NCBI GenBank assembly: GCA_049966775.1
Contig: JBMFTZ010000001.1
Span: forward strand, 21,171 to 85,170
DNA length: 64,000 nucleotides
Direction of reading: 5' to 3'
From: JAKAWW01 sp049966775
GTDB lineage: Archaea > Micrarchaeota > Micrarchaeia > Micrarchaeales > Micrarchaeaceae
The notes under the pieces are model-generated. The model was not told where the DNA came from. It searched no databases and was given only the letters and a program-made list of their open reading frames with translations. Shown piece by piece: positions 56,303 through 64,000 of this stretch. Position 1 is the stretch's first letter. Each line of letters starts with the position of its first letter. Position numbers and translations under genes: made by a program.

Positions 56303-57656
56303 AGAAAAAGTGTATAGGCCTGTCAAGTGCTGCCTCTGCTGCTTCCTGAACTGCTTCGCTATAGGTAGGATGCGGATGTATGGTATCCGCTATATCCTCG
56401 ACGCTAGCACCCATCTCAATGGCCAATGCGGCTTCCGATATCATCGAATCGGCCTCATCTGACACTATCTCTATGCCCTTGACAGAATTACTTGAATCAT
56501 ATGCTATCTTAACGAAGCCGTCGGTAGTGCCGAGCGCTATGCTCCTGCCAAGCGCCGTAAGAGGAAACTTCTTTACACTTATACCTTCCTTTTCTGCGAT
56601 GTCCCCCGCTATAGCTATCACGGGATCGGAGAAAATCACAGCGGGCACTACAACATTGTCGTATACGGAATTTAGGCCGCTCGCAACTTCACCTGCAATT
56701 ACGCCCTGGCGTATCGCCTTATGCGCCAGCATGGGCTCGCCTATCACGTCGCCAACCGCGAGTATATCTGGATTGCTTGTACGAAGCGCACTGTCCACCT
56801 TTACGAAGCCCCTTTCGTCAAGCTGCACATGGGCATTTTCAAGGCCCAAATCCTGGGTGTACGGCTTCAGCCCAACCGCAACCACAACGATTTCAGCATC
56901 TATCACAGAACCATCGCTGAGGGTGAGCTTACCGGCCTCATAAGACCGCGGCGTGGAAGCTGTATATATCTTTATCCCGAGCGCGTTCATCTTCTTCTTT
57001 ATTACTGAAACCGCGTCTCTATCAAAGTGAGAAAGCACATCTGACCTCGCTATTATGCTCACGTTAGTACCAAGCTTGACGTAAAGCGTGCCTATCTCGA
57101 CAGCAACATATCCTGCGCCTATAATGGCCATAGACTTCGGTATGAAGTCAAGCATCAGCGCCTTCTTGTAATCTAGTATTGAGCCATTGAATTCAAAGCC
57201 GTTTAGCACGGTCGGATCAGAACCGGTGGCGATTATCGCCTTCTTAAATTCTATTGAAGTGCCGTCCGTAAGTTGGAGGGTATGCTCCCCTACAAATGTT
57301 GCAGTGGCATGGATAGTCTCTACGCCGTGCGAATCGCACAAAAATTTGACTCCGTTCTCGAGCTTGCTTGAAACCGAAAGGCGCCATGAAAGCATCTCTT
57401 TCGGGTCTACGCTTATGGAATTCGTGTGGATGCCAAACTTTTCAGAATGCTGCGCCTTATAGTATATATCGGATATTTTTATTAGCGTTTTTGAAGGTAT
57501 GCACGCATAGTTGAGGCAGTGCCCGCCGAGCTTCTCCTTCTCTATGAGCACAACACTTTTGCCGCATTCTGCCGCGCGTATCGCCGCAACATAGCCGCCT
57601 ACGCCTGCACCTATCACTGCGATATCGGTATTTTCAGGTGTAAATCCCATTACCAT
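56292..57656 (-). CDS. lpdA: Dihydrolipoamide dehydrogenase (E3)
   Basis: E3 re-oxidises dihydrolipoyl groups on E2 with NAD+. The 454-residue flavoprotein has the FAD-binding AVIGAGVGGYVAAIRAAECG, the redox pair in GGHCLNYACIPSKTLI, the NAD-binding MAIIGAGYVAVEIG, a second FAD motif in ILAVGDVIGEPMLAHKA, and the C-terminal active-site TIHPHPTYSEAVQEA with the catalytic His-Glu. It follows E2 by 18 nt. An alternative ATG lies at 57650. All functional residues appear intact. Confidence 0.95.
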   Translation of the reverse strand: MVMGFTPENTDIAVIGAGVGGYVAAIRAAECGKSVVLIEKEKLGGHCLNYACIPSKTLIKISDIYYKAQHSEKFGIHTNSISVDPKEMLSWRLSVSSKLENGVKFLCDSHGVETIHATATFVGEHTLQLTDGTSIEFKKAIIATGSDPTVLNGFEFNGSILDYKKALMLDFIPKSMAIIGAGYVAVEIGTLYVKLGTNVSIIARSDVLSHFDRDAVSVIKKKMNALGIKIYTASTPRSYEAGKLTLSDGSVIDAEIVVVAVGLKPYTQDLGLENAHVQLDERGFVKVDSALRTSNPDILAVGDVIGEPMLAHKAIRQGVIAGEVASGLNSVYDNVVVPAVIFSDPVIAIAGDIAEKEGISVKKFPLTALGRSIALGTTDGFVKIAYDSSNSVKGIEIVSDEADSMISEAALAIEMGASVEDIADTIHPHPTYSEAVQEAAEAALDRPIHFFYGK

Positions 57657-57674
57657 CCAAACACCAGCACCAAA

Positions 57675-58910
57675 CTATAACATATCTAGGAACTCTGGAT
57701 CCTCCAGGTATTTTATCAGCGAATTCCCGAATTTTACGGCCTCTGCGCCATCCACAACCCTGTGGTCGAAGCTTATCGAGAAAGGAAGCACCTTCCCAAC
57801 CACTATATTGCCGTTCTTGACGACAGGCATATCGCGAATTAGGTGAATGCCAAGTATTGCGACATCTGGATAGTTGATCATCGGCACGGAAAGGAAGCCG
57901 CCACCAAGGCTGCCTATGTTTGTTATGGTGAAGGTGCTGTCCCTCATCTCGTCAAGCGTTATGGTGTTGTCTCGTATTTTCTGTGAAAGCTGCTGCACCT
58001 CCTTGGCTATGTCTATTATGCTTTTCTTGTCGGCATTTTTTACAACGACGACTTTGAGGCCGTCTGGCGCTTCCGCGGCAAGACCTATATTGTAATAGTT
58101 CTTTCTTATTATCTCCATCTTATCCTTGTCGTAGCTGGAATTGAAGTTTGGATTTTCCTTTAGCGCTTCTATGGTGGCTTTTATTATGAAGGGCAGGTAA
58201 GTAAGCTTTGTTCCAAATTCCTTTTCCATGCGCTCCTTCTCCCTATCCACTATGTTGTACAGGCTTGTAGCGTCAAGTATGTCCATGTGTACGGCCCTTG
58301 GGATGGTCCATGATGCTTCCATGTTTCTCGCTATCGCTTTTCTGGTTGCCGAAAGCGGAATCCGCTCCACCTCGCCGCTATGCTGCGCTTCGAGCGATTC
58401 AGAATAGCCTTGCGGCCTCTGCTGCGCTTGCGGTGCTACCTGACTTGACACTGATGCGAGCGCCCTTACGTCAGATTCAAGTATCCTGCCGCCAGGGCCG
58501 CTGCCTTTCACTTTTGCAATGTCGACATTCAAGTCTCTCGCAAGCTTACGCACGGCAGGCGTCGCAATTACAGTCTGCTGTGGAACCGAAACTGGAACCG
58601 GTTGCGGTGGCTGCTGGATTGCACCTGCAGCGCCTGACTGGCCTGCGCTTGGTGTCTGGATATTCCTGAGCTCTTCTGGCGTGCCGACAGCCGCGACAAG
58701 GTCTCCGAGATGCACATCTGTGCCTTCCTTTGCAACAATCTTCACAGCGCCATCGATAGGCGCCGGAATGTTTACAACCGCCTTGTCGGTCTCTATCTGA
58801 AAAAGGGGCTGGTCCTCGCTCACATGATCTCCGTCCTTAACGAGCCACTTTACTACGTGGCCTTCTGTAATGCCCTCGCCAACATCCACGAATCTTATCT
58901 CTTTTACCAT
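57675..58910 (-). CDS. 2-oxoacid dehydrogenase E2 (dihydrolipoamide acyltransferase)
   Basis: The 411-residue E2 core protein has one lipoyl domain (about 1-78, with lipoylated Lys in FQIETDKAVVNIPAP), a Pro/Gln/Ala-rich linker, a peripheral-subunit-binding domain (about 120-155: ATPAVRKLARDLNVDIAKVKG), a second flexible linker and the catalytic domain ending with SISFDHRVVDGAEAVKF (catalytic His and Asp). It transfers the acyl group to CoA and forms the scaffold of the complex. It lies 21 nt after E1 beta. The archaeal complex may act on branched-chain oxoacids, pyruvate or acetoin. Confidence 0.95.
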   Translation of the reverse strand: MVKEIRFVDVGEGITEGHVVKWLVKDGDHVSEDQPLFQIETDKAVVNIPAPIDGAVKIVAKEGTDVHLGDLVAAVGTPEELRNIQTPSAGQSGAAGAIQQPPQPVPVSVPQQTVIATPAVRKLARDLNVDIAKVKGSGPGGRILESDVRALASVSSQVAPQAQQRPQGYSESLEAQHSGEVERIPLSATRKAIARNMEASWTIPRAVHMDILDATSLYNIVDREKERMEKEFGTKLTYLPFIIKATIEALKENPNFNSSYDKDKMEIIRKNYYNIGLAAEAPDGLKVVVVKNADKKSIIDIAKEVQQLSQKIRDNTITLDEMRDSTFTITNIGSLGGGFLSVPMINYPDVAILGIHLIRDMPVVKNGNIVVGKVLPFSISFDHRVVDGAEAVKFGNSLIKYLEDPEFLDML

Positions 58911-58931
58911 ATCATCATCTTTCAGCTTGCA

Positions 58932-59897
58932 TCATGATGAGAGCAGCTTGTCTATTGCTATTGATATCTTGCTCTCGTTTGGGGTATAATACTGCTCATA
59001 GCCAGGGAACGGATATGGGAAGCTCGGCCCGGCGACGCGCATGACCGGAGCTGAAAGCTCAAACATCGCCTTCTCTGCTATCCTGGCTGCAACTTCAGCG
59101 CCAACCCCAAAGCTAAGCGGCGCCTCGTGCACTACAAGCGCCCTTCCGGTCTTCTTAACGCTGTTCAATATTGCTTCCTCATCTAACGGATTTATGGTGC
59201 GCAGGTCTAATATGTCTGCAGAAACATTCTTCTTTTCAACTGCGCTCTGCACCACAGGCACCATTGTTCCGTATGTTATTATGCTAAGCTGGTCCCCTTC
59301 TTTAACCAATGCTGCTTTGCCTATTGGCACTTCGTATGCGTCTTCCGGAACGTCCTGCTTGAACAGCCTGTACAGCTTGGTGGGCTCTAGGAATACCACA
59401 GGATCATCCATATGCGCCGCCCTCAGGAGCAGCCCTTTCGCGTCGTACGGGCAAGAAGGCTCTACCACAACAAGCCCACCCACATGGGCATAGAAAGCCT
59501 CGGGGCTTTCTGAATGGTGCTCAAGCGCCTTGACACCGCCACTCACTGGGGTCCTTACCACCATGGGCACCTTGAACCTGCCGCGCGACCTGCTCCTGAA
59601 CCTCGCAGCGTGGTTTATGAGCTGCTCGAAAGATAGGAACATGAAGCCCGCGAACTGTATCTCAGGTATAGGCCTAAGCCCCGCTATTGCCATACCTATA
59701 GAAGCGCCGAGTATTGCAGATTCGGCAAGCGGCGTATCTACAACACGCTCTGGGCCGAACTTGTCATATAGCCCATCGGTAACCCTAAATACGCCGCCGT
59801 CTTTACCAACGTCTTCTCCGAGTATTATTGCGTTTTCATTTTCTTCTAGTATAAGCCCAAGGGCGTTGTTGAGCGCCGAAACCATGTTCATCTGCAT
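58932..59897 (-). CDS. 2-oxoacid dehydrogenase E1 beta subunit
   Basis: The 321-residue protein is the beta chain of the thiamine-diphosphate-dependent E1. Landmarks are ILGEDVGKDGGVFRVTDGL, RVVDTPLAESAILGASIGMA (with the Glu that activates thiamine), EIQFAGFMFLSFEQLINHAA, VVRTPVSGGVKALEHHSES (HHSES segment), and VHEAPLSFGVGAEVAA near the end. It lies 18 nt downstream of E1 alpha and acts with it as an alpha2-beta2 tetramer. Sequence features cannot by themselves separate pyruvate from branched-chain substrates. Confidence 0.95.
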   Translation of the reverse strand: MQMNMVSALNNALGLILEENENAIILGEDVGKDGGVFRVTDGLYDKFGPERVVDTPLAESAILGASIGMAIAGLRPIPEIQFAGFMFLSFEQLINHAARFRSRSRGRFKVPMVVRTPVSGGVKALEHHSESPEAFYAHVGGLVVVEPSCPYDAKGLLLRAAHMDDPVVFLEPTKLYRLFKQDVPEDAYEVPIGKAALVKEGDQLSIITYGTMVPVVQSAVEKKNVSADILDLRTINPLDEEAILNSVKKTGRALVVHEAPLSFGVGAEVAARIAEKAMFELSAPVMRVAGPSFPYPFPGYEQYYTPNESKISIAIDKLLSS

Positions 59898-59915
59898 TTT
59901 ATCACCTTCTAATGC

Positions 59916-60986
59916 CTACTGGTAGAAGCCATTGCCTATCGCGTCGTCAAGCTCCTCCTTCAGCGTCTGTGGTATATAGCTATACACATTGTCAAACATG
60001 CTCCTTGGATCGGGCTTAAAGGCTTCGGCCTTTGCAACAGCTTCATCGATCTCTGCCTTCTGCTCCTCAGCCATCTCCTCTTCGAGCTTGCTACTCCACA
60101 AGCCCTTCGACGTAAGGTACTTGCTGAGCCTGAGCAACGGGTCTTTGGCTTTCCACTTTTCTACCTCTTCGTCAGACCGGTACTTTGTGGGATCGTCTGA
60201 AGTGGTGTGCATGCTAAGCCTGTATGTGACACATTCTATCAATGATGGCCCATCATGCGAATTGGCTATTGCGTCCTTTGTGGCCTTGTACACCGCTATC
60301 ACGTCATTGCCGTCAACTTGCAATATGCTCTTGAAACCCGCAGCAAAGCCTTTCTGCGCAAGGGTCTCCGCAGCGCTCTGCCTGCTCCTCGGCACCGATA
60401 TTGCCCACTGATTGTTTTCTATTATTACTACGAGAGGCAGCTTGAACACGCCGCTAAAGTTGAGCGCCTCGTAGAACTCGCCTTCCGATGTGCCGCCATC
60501 ACCCACATATGCTACCACCGCCCTGTCCTGCTTCTTGTACTTGAAAGCGTAGGCTATGCCGGCCGCATGTGGCATCTGCGTGCCAACAGGCACCGCAACG
60601 GTAAGACCGTTGACACTTTCTGGTATGGCGCCACCCTCTTCCATGCCGCGCCAGTATACGAAGAACAACTCCAAAGGCAAACCCCTTACAAGGTATACAC
60701 CGTGCTGCCTAAAATTCGGCACGAAGAAATCGCTGGCCCTCATCGCGAACGCGCTTCCTATTTGCGTTGCTTCTTCTCCTATGAGCGGCGCGTACGTAGC
60801 GGCCCGGCCCTGCCTCTGCAGGCTTAAAACCTTTGCATCTAGGGCCCTGGCAAAAGACATGCTTTTGTACATTTCAACAAGCTTCTGATCGTCAACATCG
60901 CTGGGCACAAGCGACTGGTCGATGTTGCCATTTTCATCAAGTATCTGCATATAGCTTACTGAGCCGCTGAATACCTGCTTCATCAT
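59916..60986 (-). CDS. 2-oxoacid dehydrogenase E1 alpha subunit
   Basis: The 356-residue alpha chain carries the thiamine-diphosphate motif GDGGTSEGEFYEALNFSGVFKLPLVVIIENN in separate parts: AYVGDGGTSEG, then NFSGVF and IENNQWAIS. The phosphorylation-loop region reads YRLSMHTTSDDPTKYRS (the H-T/S-S-D-D-P segment). RQGRAATYAPLIGEEATQIGS marks the N-terminal conserved block. A TATA-like GTTAATAAATAAATC lies about 30 nt upstream, making this the first gene of the six-gene operon. It may instead start at an internal Met (residue 13), but the first ATG fits the promoter. Confidence 0.94.
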   Translation of the reverse strand: MMKQVFSGSVSYMQILDENGNIDQSLVPSDVDDQKLVEMYKSMSFARALDAKVLSLQRQGRAATYAPLIGEEATQIGSAFAMRASDFFVPNFRQHGVYLVRGLPLELFFVYWRGMEEGGAIPESVNGLTVAVPVGTQMPHAAGIAYAFKYKKQDRAVVAYVGDGGTSEGEFYEALNFSGVFKLPLVVIIENNQWAISVPRSRQSAAETLAQKGFAAGFKSILQVDGNDVIAVYKATKDAIANSHDGPSLIECVTYRLSMHTTSDDPTKYRSDEEVEKWKAKDPLLRLSKYLTSKGLWSSKLEEEMAEEQKAEIDEAVAKAEAFKPDPRSMFDNVYSYIPQTLKEELDDAIGNGFYQ

Positions 60987-61061
60987 TCAATCACGCTATA
61001 CTATGAGCTGATTTATTTATTAACATTTCTAATTGCACCGCATAATTCACTACAATAATAG

Positions 61062-61074
61062 ATATATATAAAAA
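61062..61074 (+). promoter_or_regulatory. TATA box of the ferritin-like gene
   Basis: ATATATATAAAAA lies about 40 nt before the ATG at 61110, predicting a leader of about 15 nt with GGTG at 61101-61104 as a possible ribosome-binding site. Confidence 0.5.
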
Positions 61075-61109
61075 ATAGGGCTACAATAGTTGTATGCGAT
61101 GGTGTCTAT

Positions 61110-61388
61110 ATGGGATACATAGAAAGCAATGTTGATGAGGAAACTGCAAACCTTTCGAGGGCCAGGCAGTCGCTTATAGAAGAGCTCCAAGCACAGATGT
61201 GGTATGATGAGCGCATCAGCGCCACAAAGGATAAGAGCCTCAAGGCGGTGCTCGCCCACAATAGGGATGACGAAAAGGAACACGCTACACTGCTTCTGGA
61301 ATGGCTAAGGAGGCATGACGCTCCGCTAGACAAGGAGCTGAAGGAAATACTCTTCAAGAACAAGGAGCTAAAAGACCTTTGGGACTAA
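61110..61388 (+). CDS. Encapsulated-ferritin-like (EncFtn) protein without targeting tail
   Basis: The 92-residue two-helix protein matches the EncFtn family, which oxidises iron inside encapsulin shells as a decamer. The first helix has LIEELQAQMWYDERI, the second LAHNRDDEKEHATLLLEWLRR, followed by DKELKEILF. Probable metal ligands are Glu25, Glu55 and His58, and the Trp-Tyr pair (31-32) is kept. Family members usually end in an encapsulin-targeting peptide; here the chain stops right after the fold (KELKDLWD), and no encapsulin gene is in the window. It may work free in the cytosol or use another route. A TATA box and GGTG precede the ATG. Confidence 0.85.
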   Translation: MGYIESNVDEETANLSRARQSLIEELQAQMWYDERISATKDKSLKAVLAHNRDDEKEHATLLLEWLRRHDAPLDKELKEILFKNKELKDLWD

Positions 61389-61454
61389 CACGGGTTGCGG
61401 CGATACCGGTGCTGCTGAAGCCAGTATTGCCGATGCCAGTATCTATAAAAATGC

Positions 61455-62705
61455 CTATAGGTACGCCTTTGGCTTATATGTGGTAGCTATTCCTATGCTG
61501 GATATTATGTTTGTAAAGAGTATGAGCATGAACACCATATCAACGAAGTATGGTATGCTTATGCCCAATGCAAGCGGCAGCGTAGCGACTATCGCTGGCG
61601 ATAACCCACGCGCGACATCGAAGCTCACAAGGCGCTTTTCTATTCGCTTTTTCTTCGCTCCCCGGGACATGAAATTTTTGAGTAATGGAGCAAATAAAAC
61701 TCTGAAAGGTATTATGAGTAGAGACAACACAAGCGCAATGCCTATGCTTAATGCGGTTACCTGCTGCACGTTGAACAGCAGGCCTATATAAACGAAGAAG
61801 AAGGTGCTTACGAAAAACACTATCTCCTTTTGATAGGTTATCACGTGCCCTACGTCATTGCCTATTGCAAAATATTTCGCTATAATGTCTTTGCTCGTTA
61901 TCGCTTTCTTTTCGTAAACACCTAGATTGTAGAACAGAAGGCCGAACACAAACACGGTTATGGCGCCATTTAGGGCAAGCTGGGTGGCTATGCCATATGT
62001 TGCTATTATCATTGTAACGGTAAGTATCCATCTGTAGCCCCGGCTATAATACTCGAACCTGCGCATTATGTACAGCCAAAAAAGGGCGGATACGCCGCCA
62101 AGCACCACAGAGCCCAGTATTATGGTAAACACAAAAGAGCCGATATAAGAGGCTGTTATTATTTTCGAGTTTACCATGAAGCCGAGGAGCAGTATGGGCA
62201 CGATAAGCTCAGCTATGTCGGTAACCACGCTTTCATACATGAGCGATACCTTTAGTCTCTTTGGGACTTTTACCACGTCTATGAGCACGGGCACTATTAT
62301 GGTGCTTGGACCAGATACCGCAAAGCCGAATATAAATGCTTCGATGAGGCTCCACCTGAATATATAGAACGCGATTATTGAAAGTGTGGTACCTATGGTG
62401 ACTTGCGTTAGGAATGTGAACGCTGAAGCTTTTCCTACTACGCTTTTGAGTTCTTTGAATTTTATGCTCATTCCTATGTCAAAAAGCACGAACGCAATTG
62501 CTATCGCGGTAACATACGGCGTCAATTCTGCCACAATGCTCTGCGGGCCCACATTAACGAGCTTGAGAACTGGCCCTATAAGTAGACCTATAAACATCAG
62601 GGGCAGCACATCCGTAAACTTTAGCTTGGCGAAAAGGGCGTTTATAATAAATCCGAGAAAGGCAATAGCTGCTACTGCAATGAACAGGATCCCAACGCCT
62701 AGCAT
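61455..62705 (-). CDS. Monovalent cation/proton antiporter (CPA family)
   Basis: The 416-residue membrane protein has about twelve helices and the CPA landmarks: LPLMFIGLLIGPVLKLV, FVLFDIGMSIKFKEL, the pore-lining FAVSGPSTIIVPVL, and LMYESVVTDIAELIVPI with the acidic ion-binding residue. It likely exchanges Na+ or K+ for H+ to control pH and salt. The SGPSTI segment and ESVVTDI correspond to the ND/DD and E-S-...-ND regions of NhaP-like exchangers, with the Asp preserved only in the second. A TrkA-N or USP domain is not present. The gene is isolated and convergent with the ferritin-like gene. Confidence 0.87.
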   Translation of the reverse strand: MLGVGILFIAVAAIAFLGFIINALFAKLKFTDVLPLMFIGLLIGPVLKLVNVGPQSIVAELTPYVTAIAIAFVLFDIGMSIKFKELKSVVGKASAFTFLTQVTIGTTLSIIAFYIFRWSLIEAFIFGFAVSGPSTIIVPVLIDVVKVPKRLKVSLMYESVVTDIAELIVPILLLGFMVNSKIITASYIGSFVFTIILGSVVLGGVSALFWLYIMRRFEYYSRGYRWILTVTMIIATYGIATQLALNGAITVFVFGLLFYNLGVYEKKAITSKDIIAKYFAIGNDVGHVITYQKEIVFFVSTFFFVYIGLLFNVQQVTALSIGIALVLSLLIIPFRVLFAPLLKNFMSRGAKKKRIEKRLVSFDVARGLSPAIVATLPLALGISIPYFVDMVFMLILFTNIISSIGIATTYKPKAYL

Positions 62706-62852
62706 GAAACCACCAATAGCTAGGGTTATTTGGAAGCAAATACTTAAATTATTAACTTACAGGAGCGAGAGATTCTTGCGCAAGCGGATTCGTCAATCAA
62801 AGAGTGCGAGCTAAATTATTTATATTTAAGTGCGCTTGAATCAAACGATTAC

Positions 62853-63092
62853 ATGACCTATCAAGCAACAAAAGATAAGGAGGGCAACAAAAACAAGGAA
62901 GCGGTTGATGTCAATCCATTGAGCAGTAGCGAGTTGATCGGCTATCATCGCCATTTTGAAGCACCCAAACCAGGAAATGGGCTAGGTGCCGCAGAGACCG
63001 GCACGAGGAGCAGGAATAAAAAAAATGGGGAGAAGGAAGATTTAACTGAAGAAGAGGCACTTCTGCGGGACTTCCACGAAGACCGCATCTAA
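62853..63092 (+). CDS. Small charged protein of unknown function
   Basis: A 79-residue, highly charged, hydrophilic and probably disordered protein (Lys/Glu-rich; ends EEEALLRDFHEDRI). TATTTATATTTAAG (62816-62829) lies about 28 nt upstream of the ATG, the right distance for a leaderless transcript, and a T-rich tract follows the stop (AATTTTTTCCTTG). These signals support the ORF. No family was recognised. Confidence 0.5.
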   Translation: MTYQATKDKEGNKNKEAVDVNPLSSSELIGYHRHFEAPKPGNGLGAAETGTRSRNKKNGEKEDLTEEEALLRDFHEDRI

Positions 63093-63301
63093 TTTTTTCC
63101 TTGTTATTTATGTTGTCTTATTATGGCAGCAGGCCACAGCAGCATTGAGAGTGTACATTTGGGACCTTAATACCGGCACGCGGGAAGCGCGCACAATATG
63201 CCACATGCGAGCTCCCTGTGCTATTTGGTAGGTATCTGAACTGCGAATGCATCCTGACCCGCTTGGAGTTTTGCCGCTTAAATTTGCTTCTGCTTCTTGA
63301 T

Positions 63302-63324
63302 AAAACTTCTTCCCAAGAAGTTTT
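63302..63324. repeat. Perfect 10-bp inverted repeat beside tRNA-Ala
   Basis: AAAACTTCTT-CCC-AAGAAGTTTT is a perfect hairpin directly 3' of the tRNA-Ala gene (which is on the minus strand). It shares the CTTCTT/AAGAAG arms with the palindrome inside the tRNA intron (63377-63399). It could help 3' processing or termination, or mark a past rearrangement. Confidence 0.5.
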
Positions 63325-63325
63325 G

Positions 63326-63437
63326 TGGACTCGGCGGGGATCGCACCCGCGACCTTCCGCTTTTTTGGTTCTTGCTTAAGCTTCTTCTGAAGAAGCTTAC
63401 TTGCAAAGCGGACGCTCTACTACTGAGCCACGAGCCC
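63326..63437 (-). tRNA. tRNA-Ala (UGC anticodon) with a 40-nt intron
   Basis: Exon 1 is 63402-63437 and exon 2 is 63326-63361 on the minus strand. The acceptor pairs GGGCTCG with CGAGTCC, the D stem is GCTC/GAGC, the anticodon stem TCCGC/GCGGA and the T stem GCGGG/CCCGC. The anticodon loop reads TTTGCA-A with anticodon TGC, and the intron (63362-63401) sits at the canonical 37/38 position. The intron contains a 23-nt palindrome with CTTCTTC/GAAGAAG arms; TTGC of the anticodon loop can pair with GCAA in the intron, as in a relaxed bulge-helix-bulge. The T loop is TGCGATC instead of the usual TTCGATC. CCA not encoded. Confidence 0.88.
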
Positions 63438-63503
63438 TTCGTTAACAAGTATTAAGAGAACAATGTATAAATATGCAGCGCTACTGCACTTGCGCTGCCT
63501 GCG

Positions 63504-63884
63504 CTATTTCCTCGCGCGCCTTTTGCTGCCCTTGCTCGCCGGCTTGCTTTTGCCTCGCTTTTTGCTTTGGGCTTTCTTCAGCGCTTTGGCGCCGCGCGAA
63601 GTTTTTGACAGCCTCACTGCACCCTCGCCGGTGGTAAGCCTCTCTATGGCTTCAAGCCCCCTCTCGCCAGGATGCTTTATGTCCTCTTCCATGATCTGGC
63701 CTAGGAGCTTGTCCACATTCCCAGTGCGCGCGGATTCTGAATCGCGCTCTATCTCGCTTATCAGGGCGCTTTCAACATCACTCCTCTTTATTATCCTGCT
63801 TATGTTGCTGAGTGCCCTTATACGCTCAAGCTCTGCCGCATACTTGCCCTTTGCGTGCGCGCTTGCCTGAGGCTTCTTCGCCAT
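63504..63884 (-). CDS. Small basic protein with Lys/Arg-rich tail, unknown
   Basis: The 126-residue protein has a helical acidic-basic core (about 15-90, with RIRALSNISRIIKRSDVES and LLGQIMEEDIKHPGERGLE) and a C-terminal tail of about 30 residues made almost wholly of K, R, S, A and G. The tail suggests nucleic-acid or ribosome binding. I recognise no family. The ATG at 63884 opens MAKKPQASAHAKGKY. An AT-rich tract (ATTTAATAGG) lies some 25-35 nt upstream and may hold its promoter. Function unknown. Confidence 0.55.
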   Translation of the reverse strand: MAKKPQASAHAKGKYAAELERIRALSNISRIIKRSDVESALISEIERDSESARTGNVDKLLGQIMEEDIKHPGERGLEAIERLTTGEGAVRLSKTSRGAKALKKAQSKKRGKSKPASKGSKRRARK

Positions 63885-64000
63885 TGCACTACCTCACATG
63901 GTATCTTTAATTTAATAGGAAGATTATTAAGGCTTGTGCATCAGTGAGGTTGTCCAATAATTAGCACAGTTCCACTATTCTGAAATGGATAAAAACCCGC

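Overview
The window reads as chromosomal DNA of a small-genomed archaeon, most likely a DPANN lineage close to Micrarchaeota (inference). The archaeal signs are an archaeal-type threonyl-tRNA synthetase editing domain, aRF1, archaeal AlaRS, an RFC large subunit, a histone-fold protein, CDP-archaeol synthase, a DUF2070 protein, an S-layer protein, an intron-bearing tRNA, and many starts lying about 25-30 nt downstream of TATA-like boxes (leaderless transcripts). No rRNA, CRISPR array or replication origin was recognised.

Layout. Positions 1-7.6 kb: a minus-strand operon of five tandem polytopic membrane paralogues headed by a 72-residue ORF, then a separate membrane protein and a small TrbC/VirB2-like pilin. 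7.8-14.2 kb: thrS, an amino-acid permease, a tRNA-Leu, serS and aRF1. 14.3-21.4 kb: a cell-surface block with a second, heavily extended pilin, two membrane-anchored proteins sharing a four-cysteine domain, and the S-layer protein. 21.4-22.3 kb: a structured RNA that may be SRP (7S) RNA, and a small membrane protein. 22.4-30.4 kb: a divergent nucleoside diphosphate kinase, inorganic pyrophosphatase, a metalloprotease, AglB/STT3, and a fused ABC permease with its ATPase and a separate AAA-assoc_C protein. 30.8-38 kb: a spermidine-synthase-like protein, CarS, AlaRS, a Cas4/Exo5-like nuclease, a CDGSH operon, an ATP-cone protein and a DedA protein. 38-39 kb: a TnpB relic.

39-49.5 kb: membrane glycosyltransferase, tRNA-Arg, GPT-type GlcNAc-1-P transferase, histone, endonuclease IV, dolichol kinase, AsnRS, DUF2070, UppS and RFC-L. 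49.5-54.8 kb: RecJ-like nuclease, a Cys-repeat surface protein and a KaiC-like ATPase in one operon, an IS200 TnpA relic, and a surface protein with an HTH regulator. 54.8-61 kb: a six-gene operon for a 2-oxoacid dehydrogenase complex plus a hydrolase and an FNR-like reductase. 61-64 kb: an encapsulated-ferritin-like protein, a cation/proton antiporter, a tRNA-Ala with intron, and two uncharacterised proteins.

Functional threads. (1) Cell envelope: UppS, dolichol kinase, the GlcNAc-1-P transferase, a GT-C glycosyltransferase, DedA and AglB would together make and transfer lipid-linked glycans onto the sequon-rich surface proteins. (2) A possible secretion or conjugation-like device: five TrbL/VirB6-like membrane proteins and two TrbC/VirB2-like pilins, one of them decorated. 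This is the best candidate for an undescribed system here; its motor ATPase would have to lie outside the window. (3) Core information processing: four aminoacyl-tRNA synthetases, aRF1, RFC-L, RecJ-like protein, Nfo and histone. (4) Oxidative 2-oxoacid metabolism and iron handling.

All family assignments come from reading motifs by eye. No database search or structure prediction was run.
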